Source: FEN-1099 sp964511015
Lineage (GTDB): Bacteria; Lernaellota; Lernaellaia; Lernaellales; Lernaellaceae
Direction of reading: 5' to 3'
Length of the DNA: 64,000 nucleotides
NCBI GenBank assembly: GCA_964511015.1
Contig: CAZEDX010000006.1
Span: 1-64,000, forward strand
Made by a program: the position numbers and the translations under genes. Shown piece by piece: positions 1 to 9,211 of the stretch (positions within the stretch are counted from its first letter, which is position 1; each line of letters begins with the position of its first letter). The notes under the pieces are model-generated. The model ran no database searches and was not told the DNA's origin. It saw nothing but the letters and a program-made list of their open reading frames with translations.

Positions 1-735
1 CCACAGCGGGGTGGCCGCGAACAACATGGGCGACAGTCGAGGAGCAAACGGTCGGCCGCGGCTGGTGAGCCATGCGCCCAGCACGAACAACGCCGCGATT
101 CCGAGAAAACCCAGGGCCATATACCGGGGCGAGCGAAAGGGGAACGCGAAATCGTCGGCGAACAACACACGCCCACCCGGGCCGGTGATCCATACCGACT
201 GAACGGTCACCCGGCTGGCGAAGCTCTTCAGGAAAAAGCCGTGGAACGCCGAGTCGGCGGCGATGGGCCGCTGGTCGATCTGGCGCCCGTCAAACCACAG
301 CTCGGCGCGGTCGGGGTAGCGTTCGATCAATACCGTGTGCAGCCGTTTGGCCGGTTCACCGGTAATTGCGGCCCGAGACAAGGTGAGGTCGACCGACGCG
401 GGTTTGCCCAACAGACGCAGATCAAAGGCATCGAGCGTCTCAATGCACAAACGGAAGCGTACGGTAAAGCGCTGAACTGTAGTCAGACCATCGATCGGGG
501 CCTCGACCTGCTGAGTCGCCTCGAACAACCAGCCCCATCGCCCGATCACGTCGCGGCCCGCAGCCTCGACCAACGGTCCGAACACCCAATGCCGGTCGAC
601 CAGGCGCCGGTTCTGTTCAGCGCGAAAGGCTCGCTGTGCATTCAGCACGAGCAAGCCGGCAACAATGGCCAACGCCAGCGCCCCACCAATCCAGGAAAAC
701 AGTGCGTGCGTTCGCTCGGTCGCCGGATGGTTCAT
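1..735 (-). CDS. Membrane protein, paralogue of the SGNH protein upstream; 3' end cut by window edge
   Basis: An open frame runs from an ATG at 735 to the window edge, giving 245 codons without a stop. It starts with a membrane segment (about residues 13-32), then an extracytoplasmic beta-rich stretch, then a second membrane segment near residue 210. The protein aligns along its whole length with the N-terminal third of the adjacent gene: shared blocks include RAxQAEQNR-like residues after the first helix, IERYPDRAELWFDGRQID, DDFAFPFRSP and MLFAATPLW. It begins 11 bases after the neighbour's stop, so the two are probably co-transcribed tandem duplicates. By analogy the missing part should carry an SGNH hydrolase domain, but that is inference. 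Confidence 0.85.
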   Translation of the reverse strand, partial: MNHPATERTHALFSWIGGALALAIVAGLLVLNAQRAFRAEQNRRLVDRHWVFGPLVEAAGRDVIGRWGWLFEATQQVEAPIDGLTTVQRFTVRFRLCIETLDAFDLRLLGKPASVDLTLSRAAITGEPAKRLHTVLIERYPDRAELWFDGRQIDQRPIAADSAFHGFFLKSFASRVTVQSVWITGPGGRVLFADDFAFPFRSPRYMALGFLGIAALFVLGAWLTSRGRPFAPRLSPMLFAATPLW

Positions 736-746
736 CGCGCCCCCGC

Positions 747-2978
747 CTACCGCGGCACGAGTCGGTTCTGCTCCAGGAAATCGCACATCAATCGCGCTAC
801 TTCCTGGTGCCCGTAGTAGCTCAAATGCACCAGGTCGAAGTCGAACACGAGCTTGGCCTTGTCGGCGCGCGCATGGAACACATCGTTGATCGACAAGAAC
901 GGCAGCTTTTCCCGTGCGGCGAACGCTTTCATCGCAGCGCGGACCTTGAACGCTTTGGTGTTCGGATCCCCACGATAGGAGAAGTCATATTCCTCGAACA
1001 ACACCAGTTTGACGCCGTAACGGCGGCACGCCGCGGCGAAATCCTCAAGGTTTGCCGTGATGTCCGCGACCGGATTGACGTCTTTGGTGAACTGGAAGCG
1101 TGAGGGCATCTTCGGCAGATTCCGCTGGCGCCAGCCGATGACTTTCGTCACCAACGCGTTGTACAAACGAAAACCCTGCAACTGATCTTGGGTCGCCGCG
1201 ATCCATGCCGGCGGGGTGTCGGTTGAACCGCGGCGGCTTTGCAATTCCTGCTCGAGCGCCTTCAATTTGCCTTCGTTGCGCATCCGCCATAGTTCATGCA
1301 GCGTGAACGGCCCGCGCAAATCCGACGAATCGTTGCGGCTGACATACAAAATGACCATGTCCGGACGGTATTCGAGGGCGTAGTTCTCGAACAGTTTGAG
1401 GAGCTGAAACAGAATGAATCCTTTGACGCCGGCATTGATGACTTCGATCTTTTTTTGACGCGGTGTGCGGTTCAAACAGGCTTCTAGTAGGCCGGAGAAG
1501 GTTTGCTCGTTTTGCTCGATCCAATCGCCGTAGGTGTTCGAACCGCCCATGGCGAACACACGGTACGTGCCGGGATGCGGGTCGGTTGTGGGAACGCGCC
1601 CGCGGAATTGCAACCGGCCTACATTGAACGATGTATTGTTGCTGAGCAAACCGGCCGGTACAAACAGCAAATCGTCTTCCGGCCGGAAGGTTTTGCCGAG
1701 ATTCATCGGCTGCCAGCGCGAGTTGTATTCCGAAAGCCGGGCGTTGATTTCTGCCGCGCCGAGCAGGGCGAAGGTCAACGCAAGCATCAGCGCCGCATAG
1801 GTGGGCAATTCGCGGCGATGTGCGTGGCAGGTCTGGAACAGCATGAACAAGGTGGCCAGCAGCAGTGCGGCCGACACGCCGAGCTCAGAGGGTTTCAGCC
1901 ACGGATAGAGCGCCAGGCCCACCGTCGCCGGGAAAAACGCGGGCGCCAACACGCGCCAGGCATCCAAATGAGCGTGCCGCAAGGCCGCCGCCAGCCACGC
2001 CGCCAATCCGGCGAGCGCTGGCACCACCAGCCAACGCGCGGAATTGTCGGATGCCGTGCGGAGCAACAATAGCGACAGAATCACGGCGGCAATCGGCAGA
2101 ATGACGGCTGCGATCCGCCGACCGCGGCCGGTGAGGGGAACCAGGCGGTTGCCAAACAATAACAGCAACGACAAAGTGGACATCAGCCAGACTACATCGC
2201 CCACCGAAACCGACAAAGGGAACAGCAAGCCGGCCCACAGTGGCGTCGCGGCAAACAGCACCCGGTTCAGGCGGGCGGGGAAAGACAGGCTGCCGCGCAC
2301 GGCGAAGGCCAGCACGACGAACAAGGCCACCAGCGCCAGGATCGCCAGCGATTGTTGATACGGCCGCCGGAAGGGGAAAGCGAAGTCGTGGCTCAGCAAC
2401 GGCCGACGGCCGGGTCGCGCCACTTCCATCCATTCCACGGTGAAGTCGCTGCCGATGCTCTTGATCAGGAAACCGTCGATGGTCAGTTGTTGGCCGAGCG
2501 CGCGCTCGTCGATTTTGCGGCCGTCATAGTACAGTTCCACGCGGTCAGGGTAGCGCTCTACGTCTACACGGGAAGTCCGTTTGCTGTCATACGCCGGCAG
2601 ATTGTGGCCCCAAATCAGCAGGTCCGCCGAAAACGGTTCGCCGAGGAGCCGGAAGTTGAGGCGGTCGAAACCTCGCAACTGCAGCCGAAAACGCAGCGAA
2701 AAGCGCTGGGTGTCACGCAAGGGGCGCAGGTGGATTTCAGCTTCCTGATAGCGGTCGAATTCCCAACCGTAGGGTTGAACCGGGTCGTTCTTGGTCCGTT
2801 CGTTCGGCGGGCCGTAGATCCAGTTCTGCTTCTTGAACCACCGGTTTTGTTCGGCCTGGCAAGCACGGTGCAGGTTTTGCACGATCAGGAAAGCGGCCAG
2901 CACGGCGAACACGCCGGCCATGATCCAGGATCCGATGATGCGGATGCGCGATGTGGAAACCGCCGCCAACTCACCCAC
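747..2978 (-). CDS. Polytopic membrane protein with C-terminal SGNH/GDSL-type hydrolase domain
   Basis: 743 residues, GTG start. A first membrane helix (about 12-33) is followed by a roughly 170-residue extracytoplasmic domain, then a series of hydrophobic helices (about 210-425). The C-terminal 265 residues look like an SGNH hydrolase: GGSNTYGDW (block I serine, about residue 478), INAGVKG (block II glycine), SRNDSS (block III asparagine) and DLVHLS (block V Asp-x-x-His near residue 720). Proteins of this layout act on esters, often O-acyl groups of surface polysaccharide, at the outer face of the inner membrane; the substrate here is unknown. It precedes a truncated paralogue by 11 bases. 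Confidence 0.85.
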   Translation of the reverse strand: MGELAAVSTSRIRIIGSWIMAGVFAVLAAFLIVQNLHRACQAEQNRWFKKQNWIYGPPNERTKNDPVQPYGWEFDRYQEAEIHLRPLRDTQRFSLRFRLQLRGFDRLNFRLLGEPFSADLLIWGHNLPAYDSKRTSRVDVERYPDRVELYYDGRKIDERALGQQLTIDGFLIKSIGSDFTVEWMEVARPGRRPLLSHDFAFPFRRPYQQSLAILALVALFVVLAFAVRGSLSFPARLNRVLFAATPLWAGLLFPLSVSVGDVVWLMSTLSLLLLFGNRLVPLTGRGRRIAAVILPIAAVILSLLLLRTASDNSARWLVVPALAGLAAWLAAALRHAHLDAWRVLAPAFFPATVGLALYPWLKPSELGVSAALLLATLFMLFQTCHAHRRELPTYAALMLALTFALLGAAEINARLSEYNSRWQPMNLGKTFRPEDDLLFVPAGLLSNNTSFNVGRLQFRGRVPTTDPHPGTYRVFAMGGSNTYGDWIEQNEQTFSGLLEACLNRTPRQKKIEVINAGVKGFILFQLLKLFENYALEYRPDMVILYVSRNDSSDLRGPFTLHELWRMRNEGKLKALEQELQSRRGSTDTPPAWIAATQDQLQGFRLYNALVTKVIGWRQRNLPKMPSRFQFTKDVNPVADITANLEDFAAACRRYGVKLVLFEEYDFSYRGDPNTKAFKVRAAMKAFAAREKLPFLSINDVFHARADKAKLVFDFDLVHLSYYGHQEVARLMCDFLEQNRLVPR

Positions 2979-3041
2979 CGTTTGTTGCGTGACTGGGGCG
3001 GATTATAGACGCGTCACGGGCCGGTTCCAACGTCGGCGCGA

Positions 3042-3977
3042 TTATTTCCGCGCCTCTTTTTTGTTGGCCAGCAAGGACAGGACTATGGCGCCGGTCAGGA
3101 TCAAGGCAATGACGCCCAGCGACAACAGGGTCGGCACCGCCACCCAACGGTGCACGATCATCTTCAACCCGATGAACACCAGAATGGCCGCCAGGCCGAC
3201 GTTGAGGTAACGCAGGCGGGTCATGCCGGCGGCAACGACGAAATACAGTGCGCGCAGCCCCAGCACGGCAAAGGCGTTGGATGTGTAGACGATGAAGGAG
3301 CTGCTGGAAATGCCCAACACCGCCGGCACCGAGTCGAAGGCAAAGAGCACGTCCATGAATTCGATGACGATCAGCGTGAGAAACAGCTTGGTCATCATCA
3401 GCGATCCTTTTTCGCGCACGAAGAAATGCTCGCCTTGCAGATCGTTGGTCACCCGCAGGCGCTTCATGATGAACCGCACGATCTTGCTTTCGCCCGGATC
3501 CATGGGCCCTTCAGCGTGGGAGCCGATCCGCACGCCGGTATAAATCAAGATCGCGCCGAAGACGTACATCACCCAGTCGAACCGGTGCAGTAGCGCCGTG
3601 CCGCCGGCAATGAATAGAGCGCGCATCACCAGCGCTCCGATCACGCCGTAGAATAGCACGCGGTGTTGATGACGCAGTTCGATCTGGAAAAAGGTGAAAA
3701 TCGCCAAAAATACGAACAAATTGTCGACCGACAGGGCCTTTTCCACCACGTAGGCGGTGAAAAACAAGGTAGCCGCTTCGCCGCCATGGCGGAACCAGAC
3801 ATATCCGTTGAACAACAACGAGACGGCGACCCAGACCACGCTCCAGCCCAGCGCCTCTTTGATCCGAATCTCGTGTGCGCGCCGATTGAAGACCGCCAGG
3901 TCGATTGCGAGCATGCCCAGCACGATCGAGCCGAACACCACCCACTCGACGTTCGAAACGGTCATGATCAGATTCAT
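3042..3977 (-). CDS. TerC family integral membrane protein (Alx-like)
   Basis: 311 residues starting at an ATG preceded by GGGAGAG. The chain is almost entirely hydrophobic helices and holds the conserved TerC features: KALSVDNLFVF near residue 82 and the second acidic pair FMDVLFAFDSVPAVLG near residue 207. These acidic residues lie in the membrane and are thought to coordinate metal. The family is linked to tellurite resistance and manganese export. It is transcribed away from the unknown gene at 4161, with about 180 bases between them. I looked for a manganese (yybP-ykoY) riboswitch in the leader and did not see a convincing one. Confidence 0.92.
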   Translation of the reverse strand: MNLIMTVSNVEWVVFGSIVLGMLAIDLAVFNRRAHEIRIKEALGWSVVWVAVSLLFNGYVWFRHGGEAATLFFTAYVVEKALSVDNLFVFLAIFTFFQIELRHQHRVLFYGVIGALVMRALFIAGGTALLHRFDWVMYVFGAILIYTGVRIGSHAEGPMDPGESKIVRFIMKRLRVTNDLQGEHFFVREKGSLMMTKLFLTLIVIEFMDVLFAFDSVPAVLGISSSSFIVYTSNAFAVLGLRALYFVVAAGMTRLRYLNVGLAAILVFIGLKMIVHRWVAVPTLLSLGVIALILTGAIVLSLLANKKEARK

Positions 3978-4090
3978 CTACTCTCCCTTCGGCCAGTGGC
4001 GCCGACAACCAAGCAGGGTTTCGCCGGTCGCCAGTCGGGCGGTCAATCTAACACAGGGGCCAAGGGGGTGGAAGACGCCGAGGCGTTTTG

Positions 4091-4120
4091 TTGACAATGG
4101 CGAACCCGGACGCTTATAGT
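4091..4120 (+). promoter_or_regulatory. Sigma-70-type promoter for the gene at 4161
   Basis: TTGACA at 4091-4096 and TATAGT at 4115-4120 with an 18-base spacer, ending 40 bases before the ATG at 4161. It is the closest match to the E. coli consensus that I found in the window. Confidence 0.7.
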
Positions 4121-4160
4121 CGTTTAACTCTGGTTGGGAAAAAGACTTCGGGAGGCCCGC

Positions 4161-5444
4161 ATGTTGCTTCAACTTCATGTGAAGACAGCGTCTGCCACAA
4201 TCGCTTCGTTCGATTTTGACGCTCTATTGGCCGACATGAGCCAGAACGGCTATGCCGGCACACTGGCCGGGTTGCGGGACAAGATCGCAGAGTTGTTCCG
4301 GGTGCCGCCGGAAAAAGCGTTGGCCACTTCGCGCGAACTCCGGGGTGATATCTTTTTTCCCGGCGAGGGTAAGCTGCTGTATCTCAAGTGTCAGGCCAAG
4401 CAAGAGGAAGGCAGCGAATCGACCGAAGGCGATGTCTTTGCCGACCCGGGCCAGTCCGCGACGCTGACCAAGGTCAAGTTTGAAGCTGGCCTGATTGCCT
4501 CGCTCGGTGAAGCCGACCTGGCCGACCTCGATTCCTTCTGCGAATCGCTCAGCACGATTCTCGTCGTTTCGTTCTCGTCACCAGAGATCAAATGGCAAGA
4601 CGCCGAGAAAAAGAAGGTCAAGCGGCCGAACGTCGACGGCAAGAACGCCGTCACCCCGGCGGAAAGCGAAATCGAACTGGCCGGCATGCTGCGCGATGGC
4701 AAACTCGATCCGCTGTTCGCGGCGATGAAGGCCAAGAAGGGCCAGATCGTGCTCGACGAATTTCTCGAAGGCCGCAAAGACGCCGAGGAGATCGAGTACT
4801 TCATCGACAAGCTGTTCGAATCCGACTTCTTTGAGGAAGAACTGATTGTTTACAACGCCGACAACCAGCCGGTGTTCCGCGCCAAGGACCGCGCCAGCCT
4901 CGAAGCGCTGAAGAAAGCGGGCATTCGCGACCTGACCGGCAACGAGCTCGACATCACCCGCGTGCGGCGGTTGATCATCATGTCGGCCGAGAAGGAAGGC
5001 CTGCTGTCGCTGTCCTGGCAGGCGCGCATCTTCCTGATTGACATGCTGTTCAAGGTCGGCCTGTCGAACAAGGACATTCTCAACCTGCCATCGGTCGATG
5101 ATATCGATTTGATGGTGGCCTTCCTCGACAACGAACCGATCGTCTTCGTGTTCCGCAACGAGGGCGTCGAAGCCGAAGAGTTCGCCAAACTGGCGAACCT
5201 GCTGGCCTCGCTCGGCCAGCCGCACGTGGTCGCCATCACCCGCGGGCCGGTCGACGTCGACGGCGCGCAGGCGGCGGGCGCCGCTTCGTGTGTGGTGATC
5301 AACCGCATCGACGAATTCGGCACCAAGCTGATCGAATTGTTCAGCGCACAACGCGCGAAGGCCATCGAGGCGGCCATGAACGACTTCAATAAGATGATCA
5401 GCCTCAATGTGGTGGCGATGAGCCTGGCGCGCTTGGGAGACTGA
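4161..5444 (+). CDS. Conserved-looking protein of unknown function, 427 aa
   Basis: The ATG at 4161 is chosen because GGGAGG lies 5 bases upstream; a TTG at 4134 would add nine residues. No signal peptide or membrane helix is visible. The first 130 residues look like a compact alpha/beta domain, the middle (about 150-300) is rich in charged helices, and the last 110 residues look like an alpha/beta domain with alternating strands (VAFLDNEPIVFVF, PHVVAITRGPV, ASCVVINRID). I do not recognise the family. Codon use is typical of the surrounding chromosome, so it is a real gene with its own promoter. Confidence 0.8.
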   Translation: MLLQLHVKTASATIASFDFDALLADMSQNGYAGTLAGLRDKIAELFRVPPEKALATSRELRGDIFFPGEGKLLYLKCQAKQEEGSESTEGDVFADPGQSATLTKVKFEAGLIASLGEADLADLDSFCESLSTILVVSFSSPEIKWQDAEKKKVKRPNVDGKNAVTPAESEIELAGMLRDGKLDPLFAAMKAKKGQIVLDEFLEGRKDAEEIEYFIDKLFESDFFEEELIVYNADNQPVFRAKDRASLEALKKAGIRDLTGNELDITRVRRLIIMSAEKEGLLSLSWQARIFLIDMLFKVGLSNKDILNLPSVDDIDLMVAFLDNEPIVFVFRNEGVEAEEFAKLANLLASLGQPHVVAITRGPVDVDGAQAAGAASCVVINRIDEFGTKLIELFSAQRAKAIEAAMNDFNKMISLNVVAMSLARLGD

Positions 5445-5573
5445 GCCCCGTTTTTTGACCCCGAAGCGGGGCGAATCGGCGGCGGAGCCTTTTCCTGTCG
5501 AAAATGTCGAACACGGTAATCTTCGCGGTCGATCGGAAAATTCCGCAAGCCGGCAAGTCCCAGGAGTTTTCCC

Positions 5574-5819
5574 GTGCCGTCCATGTTGCCGCTGTGTAAC
5601 TTCTCCTGTTTCGTGATCTATTCTCGGCTGGCGGCGATCTTGTTGTTGATCGTCGGGACGGCCAATCGCCTGGTCCGCGGCGTACTACGTTGGCGGGGCC
5701 GTGAGGAGGCGTTGCACGCTTGGCTGTCGGCGAATTGGCCGACCGCGTGTGCTGTCTGGATCGTGATCGCGACTTGTCCGATCGGCATGGGCTACTACCC
5801 CCAGTGGTGCGGGGGATGA
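5574..5819 (+). CDS. Small two-helix membrane protein
   Basis: 81 residues. The GTG at 5574 has AGGAG seven bases upstream; an ATG lies three codons later. Two hydrophobic segments (about 10-28 and 55-72) flank an Arg-rich loop. It is the first of three adjacent same-strand genes for small membrane proteins and may belong with them. No family recognised; it could be spurious. Confidence 0.45.
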   Translation: MPSMLPLCNFSCFVIYSRLAAILLLIVGTANRLVRGVLRWRGREEALHAWLSANWPTACAVWIVIATCPIGMGYYPQWCGG

Positions 5820-5891
5820 GCGGAGTCGGCCGGGTCGAATAGCCGATCGGAATGACTGGTAAGGGCGCCGCCGCATGGAAGTGGAACCGGG

Positions 5892-6779
5892 ATGAATACG
5901 TTGGCGGATCAAACCAAACATGCGAGAAGGGCAAGCTTGAAGATCGAATGTCCCTGGTGCCGCAATACTGTCGAGCCGCCCGATCCATTTACCGAAGGGC
6001 ACTTTCCCTGCCCGGTGTGCGGCCAGCCGCTGATGCTGGTCGAGCCGGCTACCCCCGCCGAGAGACCGGCGTCTACCACCGTCCTGAACAGACTTGCCTT
6101 CACGGCGTTGATCTTGGTCTTGGCCTTTATTTGGTTGGTGCCGCTGTTGCTGGTGATGCCGGCCATCGTCGCCTGGTTCGCTCGGCGGCAGATCAAGGCG
6201 CACCCCGACCAGTACCATGGTGAGAAAGAAATGGCGTTGGTGATGCTCGTCGGCGTCATCGTTCCGTTGGCGTACGGCGCCATGCTCTATGTAGACAGTC
6301 CGGGGTTAACCGCGGGAAACGGTTGTTGGGCGGCGGCAATCGCGGTGGCGCTGCAGGCGATTTCGTTCGTCTGGTCGTTGTTCATTGTCGTGCGCGAAAC
6401 CTATCGTTCCCGGCGCATGGTATCGGTCGAGAACCGCTGGCCGGCAGTCACGACCGTCATCTTGACCATCGGCGCGTTGTTGTTCGCCGGCACTCTCGCC
6501 CTCATTCCCAGTTACACTATGGTCGGCCCACGCAGCCATAACGTCAGCGCCGAGAGCGCCGCGCTCAATGCCGCCATTGCGGAAAGCGTCCATTTCCAGA
6601 ACAGCGGCGGACAGAGCAGCGGTCGCTACGTCAACCGTCTGGCCGACCTATTGCAGTGGGACAACAACCTCACCGACGACCCGGAAGTCACCTTCACCTT
6701 CGGCCCCTGCAACAGCTCGGGCTACACATTTACCACCACTCACGCCAAGGGTGACACGTCGTACGTGAAAACCAAATGA
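5892..6779 (+). CDS. Zinc-ribbon membrane protein with pilin-like C-terminal domain
   Basis: 295 residues. The N terminus has a zinc ribbon of two CPxC knuckles (CPWC near residue 20, CPVC near 43), followed by four or five hydrophobic helices (about 65-215). The last 80 residues form a soluble domain ending in FTFGPCNSSGYTFTTTHAKG, a pattern resembling the C-terminal strands of type IV pilin-like proteins. The predicted topology puts the zinc ribbon in the cytoplasm and the C-terminal domain outside. The stop codon overlaps the start region of the next gene, whose C terminus is homologous. Function unknown. Confidence 0.75.
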   Translation: MNTLADQTKHARRASLKIECPWCRNTVEPPDPFTEGHFPCPVCGQPLMLVEPATPAERPASTTVLNRLAFTALILVLAFIWLVPLLLVMPAIVAWFARRQIKAHPDQYHGEKEMALVMLVGVIVPLAYGAMLYVDSPGLTAGNGCWAAAIAVALQAISFVWSLFIVVRETYRSRRMVSVENRWPAVTTVILTIGALLFAGTLALIPSYTMVGPRSHNVSAESAALNAAIAESVHFQNSGGQSSGRYVNRLADLLQWDNNLTDDPEVTFTFGPCNSSGYTFTTTHAKGDTSYVKTK

Positions 6780-6801
6780 CTTGGGAAGGGAGGGGTTCGG
6801 T

Positions 6802-7323
6802 TTGCGATACGGGTGCTGGGACGAACTGGGCCCCTGGTTCTGGTATGTCCTGGCCGTGGGCGTCGGCTTGTTCCTGCTCTTCGGTCGGTGCCGGGAGCTT
6901 CGCGCGCGTCAGGGGAAAGGCGTTCGGCGCATGTTCACGCCGCTGCGGATCATGTTGCTGGGCGCCGGCATTGTCGCGGGGATGGCCTTCGTGACCGGAT
7001 ACCTTGTGTGGCTGGCCGTGAAGCCGGCATATGGTTCGCCCGACCGGATTGCCGCCACCGCCGGCGAACGGGAACGGCGCGCCGAGGAAAACGTCTAGCG
7101 ACTCAACGGCGGCAAGTTCGGGGGACGGTACGCCAGCCAATTGCAGGACCTGCTCGTCTTCGACCAGCGGCTGGTGGTCGATCCGGCCGTGACCTTTCTC
7201 TTCGGGCCGTGCAATTCCTCCGGCTATTCGTTTACCACCACGCATGCGCGAGGTGGCCAAGGCTACCCATTCTCCAACACAGGCCACGGCGGACGGTTGC
7301 AGTTCAACACCGTCCCACAGTAG
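6802..7323 (+). pseudogene. Partial duplicate of the preceding gene, interrupted by an in-frame TAG
   Basis: A TTG at 6802 preceded by GGAGGGG opens a frame with two membrane helices. The frame meets TAG at 7096-7098 and then continues in the same frame to 7323 with no further stop. The part after the TAG (KFGGRYASQLQDLL..., FGPCNSSGYSFTTTHARG) clearly matches the C terminus of the gene at 5892. A single amber codon therefore splits an otherwise intact homologue. The simplest reading is a recent nonsense mutation or a sequencing error. Programmed readthrough is possible but unsupported. The zinc ribbon of the parent is missing. Confidence 0.75.
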
Positions 7324-7357
7324 GGCGATTGCATCGGGGATCGTGTCTACGGAACAG

Positions 7358-9043
7358 CTACCTGATCTCCACCTCGAACGGTAGGCCCATGTACGGCCCG
7401 GCAGCGATGGCGCGGGCGATGCCGAGGCCGGGCAGGGGCAGCGGGAACGGATCGGTCGTGCGGACATTGAGCGCCAGCAGCATGCGCAGCGGGCTCGGCA
7501 GCACGGGGTACTCGACGATGCGCGCCGGTTCGTTTTCGGCGCCGCCGGCTTCGAGCTTGGCCAGGCGTAACGCTTCGCCGATGCCGCCCAGCTCGTCGGC
7601 CAGTTCGGCGCTGAGCGCCTCGCTGCCGGTCCAGACGCGGCCTTCGGCCAGTTCGTCGACGCGCTCGAGCGGCAGTTTGCGGCCTTTGGCGACGGCCTGC
7701 TTGAATTCGGCGTACATCGTCTGCAGCACTTCCTCCATGCGCTTGCGTTCGGTCTTGGTGAACCTGCCGATCGGGCTGAAGATGCCGGCCGCTTCGCCGC
7801 GCCGGTGTGCCTCAACGCGCACGCCGAACTTGGCGTACAGCCCCGACAAATCGAACTTGCCGGCGATCACGCCGATCGAACCGGTCAACGTGCCGCGTTC
7901 CGCCAATACCTTCTTGCCGGGCACCGCGACGTAATAGCCGCCCGACGCGGCGACGTCGCCCATGCTGACGATCAACGGCTTCTTGGTGGCGAGGCGTTCG
8001 AGCTCGCGGCGGATCAGGTCGGACCCGGTCGCGCTGCCGCCCGGGCTCGACACGCGCAGCACCACCGCCTTGGTGGTCTTGTCGCGTTTCAAGTGGCGCA
8101 GCAGCCTCACGTACGACGAGGCGCCGTACACGCCGCGCGCCGGCTCGCCGCGGCCTTCCTGAATCTGGCCGGACAGATGGACCACCGCCACCGTCGGCGC
8201 GCCGACCAGCGTGGCCCGCGCGTGGATGCGGCGGGCGAAAACGCGATAGTAGCGGTTGCCGCCGGCGAGGCGCGAGTTCTTGACCTGCAATTCCTTGAGC
8301 AACTCGTCGCGGTACCCGGCGCGTTCGATCAAGCCGGCCTTCACCGCGCGTTCGGGCGTGTAGGGCCCGCCGTCGATGATCTTCTTCACCTGCGCCGCGG
8401 TCTTGCCGAGCGCGGCGGCGAGGTCGGTGACGATCTGGCCGTAGAGAACGTCGAGCAGGCCTTCGGTCATCTCGCGCGCGGCTTCGCTGGCGCCGGTGCG
8501 GGTGAAGGTCTCGGCGGCGCTCTTGAACTTGCCGGCGACCAGCAGGTCGGGCGCGACGTCGGCTTTGTCGAGCAGACCGCGCAGGTAGGTCAGTTCCATG
8601 CTCAGGCCGGTCAGCGAGAGCAGGCCGGTCGGCACCAGCCAGCGCCGTTCGCATTGCGCGGCGAGCAGGAATTCGCGCGTGCCGGCCTGGTCGATCAAAG
8701 CGGCGGTCTTCTTGCCGGCGGCGCGCAGCCGTTCGAGCGCGCGGGCGACTTCCTGCGTGCGGGCCAAGCCCATGCCGCCGGGCCGGATGCGGCAAACCAC
8801 GGTCTTGATTAGCGGGTCGCGCGCCACGACATCGAGCAGCTCGAGCAATTCGCGATGGTTCATGCGCCGGCGGCGGCGCAGGTCGAGCGGCGAGCCCGGC
8901 AGCCAGTGTTCGGGGAACGAACCGCCAAGGTCTATTTCGATAGCGTCATACCGCGCGCGGCGCAGGAAAAACCCGGTGAACCACAAGTAGAACGCGGCCA
9001 TGATGCGGTGAAAAAACTCGACCAATCTGCCCAGCAACTGCAT
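7358..9043 (-). CDS. sppA: Signal peptide peptidase SppA, long (67K) type
   Basis: 561 residues with AGGAG before the ATG. An N-terminal hydrophobic segment anchors the protein to the inner membrane. Two tandem crotonase-like protease domains follow, as in E. coli SppA. The catalytic lysine equivalent is in GKFKSAAETF (Lys about 174), matching the E. coli GTYKSAVEPF block. The nucleophilic serine is in MGDVAASGGYYVA (Ser about 367), preceded by the SSPGG loop. SppA cleaves signal peptides remaining in the membrane after export, which fits the many lipoproteins and secretion genes nearby. It is divergent from the acyltransferase gene at 9212. Confidence 0.95.
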   Translation of the reverse strand: MQLLGRLVEFFHRIMAAFYLWFTGFFLRRARYDAIEIDLGGSFPEHWLPGSPLDLRRRRRMNHRELLELLDVVARDPLIKTVVCRIRPGGMGLARTQEVARALERLRAAGKKTAALIDQAGTREFLLAAQCERRWLVPTGLLSLTGLSMELTYLRGLLDKADVAPDLLVAGKFKSAAETFTRTGASEAAREMTEGLLDVLYGQIVTDLAAALGKTAAQVKKIIDGGPYTPERAVKAGLIERAGYRDELLKELQVKNSRLAGGNRYYRVFARRIHARATLVGAPTVAVVHLSGQIQEGRGEPARGVYGASSYVRLLRHLKRDKTTKAVVLRVSSPGGSATGSDLIRRELERLATKKPLIVSMGDVAASGGYYVAVPGKKVLAERGTLTGSIGVIAGKFDLSGLYAKFGVRVEAHRRGEAAGIFSPIGRFTKTERKRMEEVLQTMYAEFKQAVAKGRKLPLERVDELAEGRVWTGSEALSAELADELGGIGEALRLAKLEAGGAENEPARIVEYPVLPSPLRMLLALNVRTTDPFPLPLPGLGIARAIAAGPYMGLPFEVEIR

Positions 9044-9175
9044 ATAGACTCCTGCCTTCGTTGGTTGAGCATAATCATTGTGAGGCCAACGGGGTAGGGG
9101 CTAGGGTCGGACCAGGCGAAATGACCGTCCGCTCGGCGAGCGTTTGGCATCTAGGCCACCTCCAATCCCTACCCG

Positions 9176-9205
9176 TTGACGCTGCCCCGCGCGGACCTCT
9201 ACCCT
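9176..9205 (+). promoter_or_regulatory. Promoter placed for a leaderless transcript of the gene at 9212
   Basis: TTGACG at 9176-9181 and TACCCT at 9200-9205 are 18 bases apart. The ATG at 9212 begins only seven bases after the -10 box and no Shine-Dalgarno sequence is present, so transcription would start at or next to the A of the ATG. Confidence 0.45.
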
Positions 9206-9211
9206 GGCGCT

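Noticed and set aside
3978..4130. Possible manganese riboswitch upstream of the TerC gene
   Set aside because: No match to the conserved yybP-ykoY loops could be found by eye in the 150-base leader.
5444..5480. Terminator after the 427-aa unknown gene
   Set aside because: CCCCGAAGCGGGG can form a short hairpin but has no following T-run on the plus strand; TTTTTT precedes it instead.
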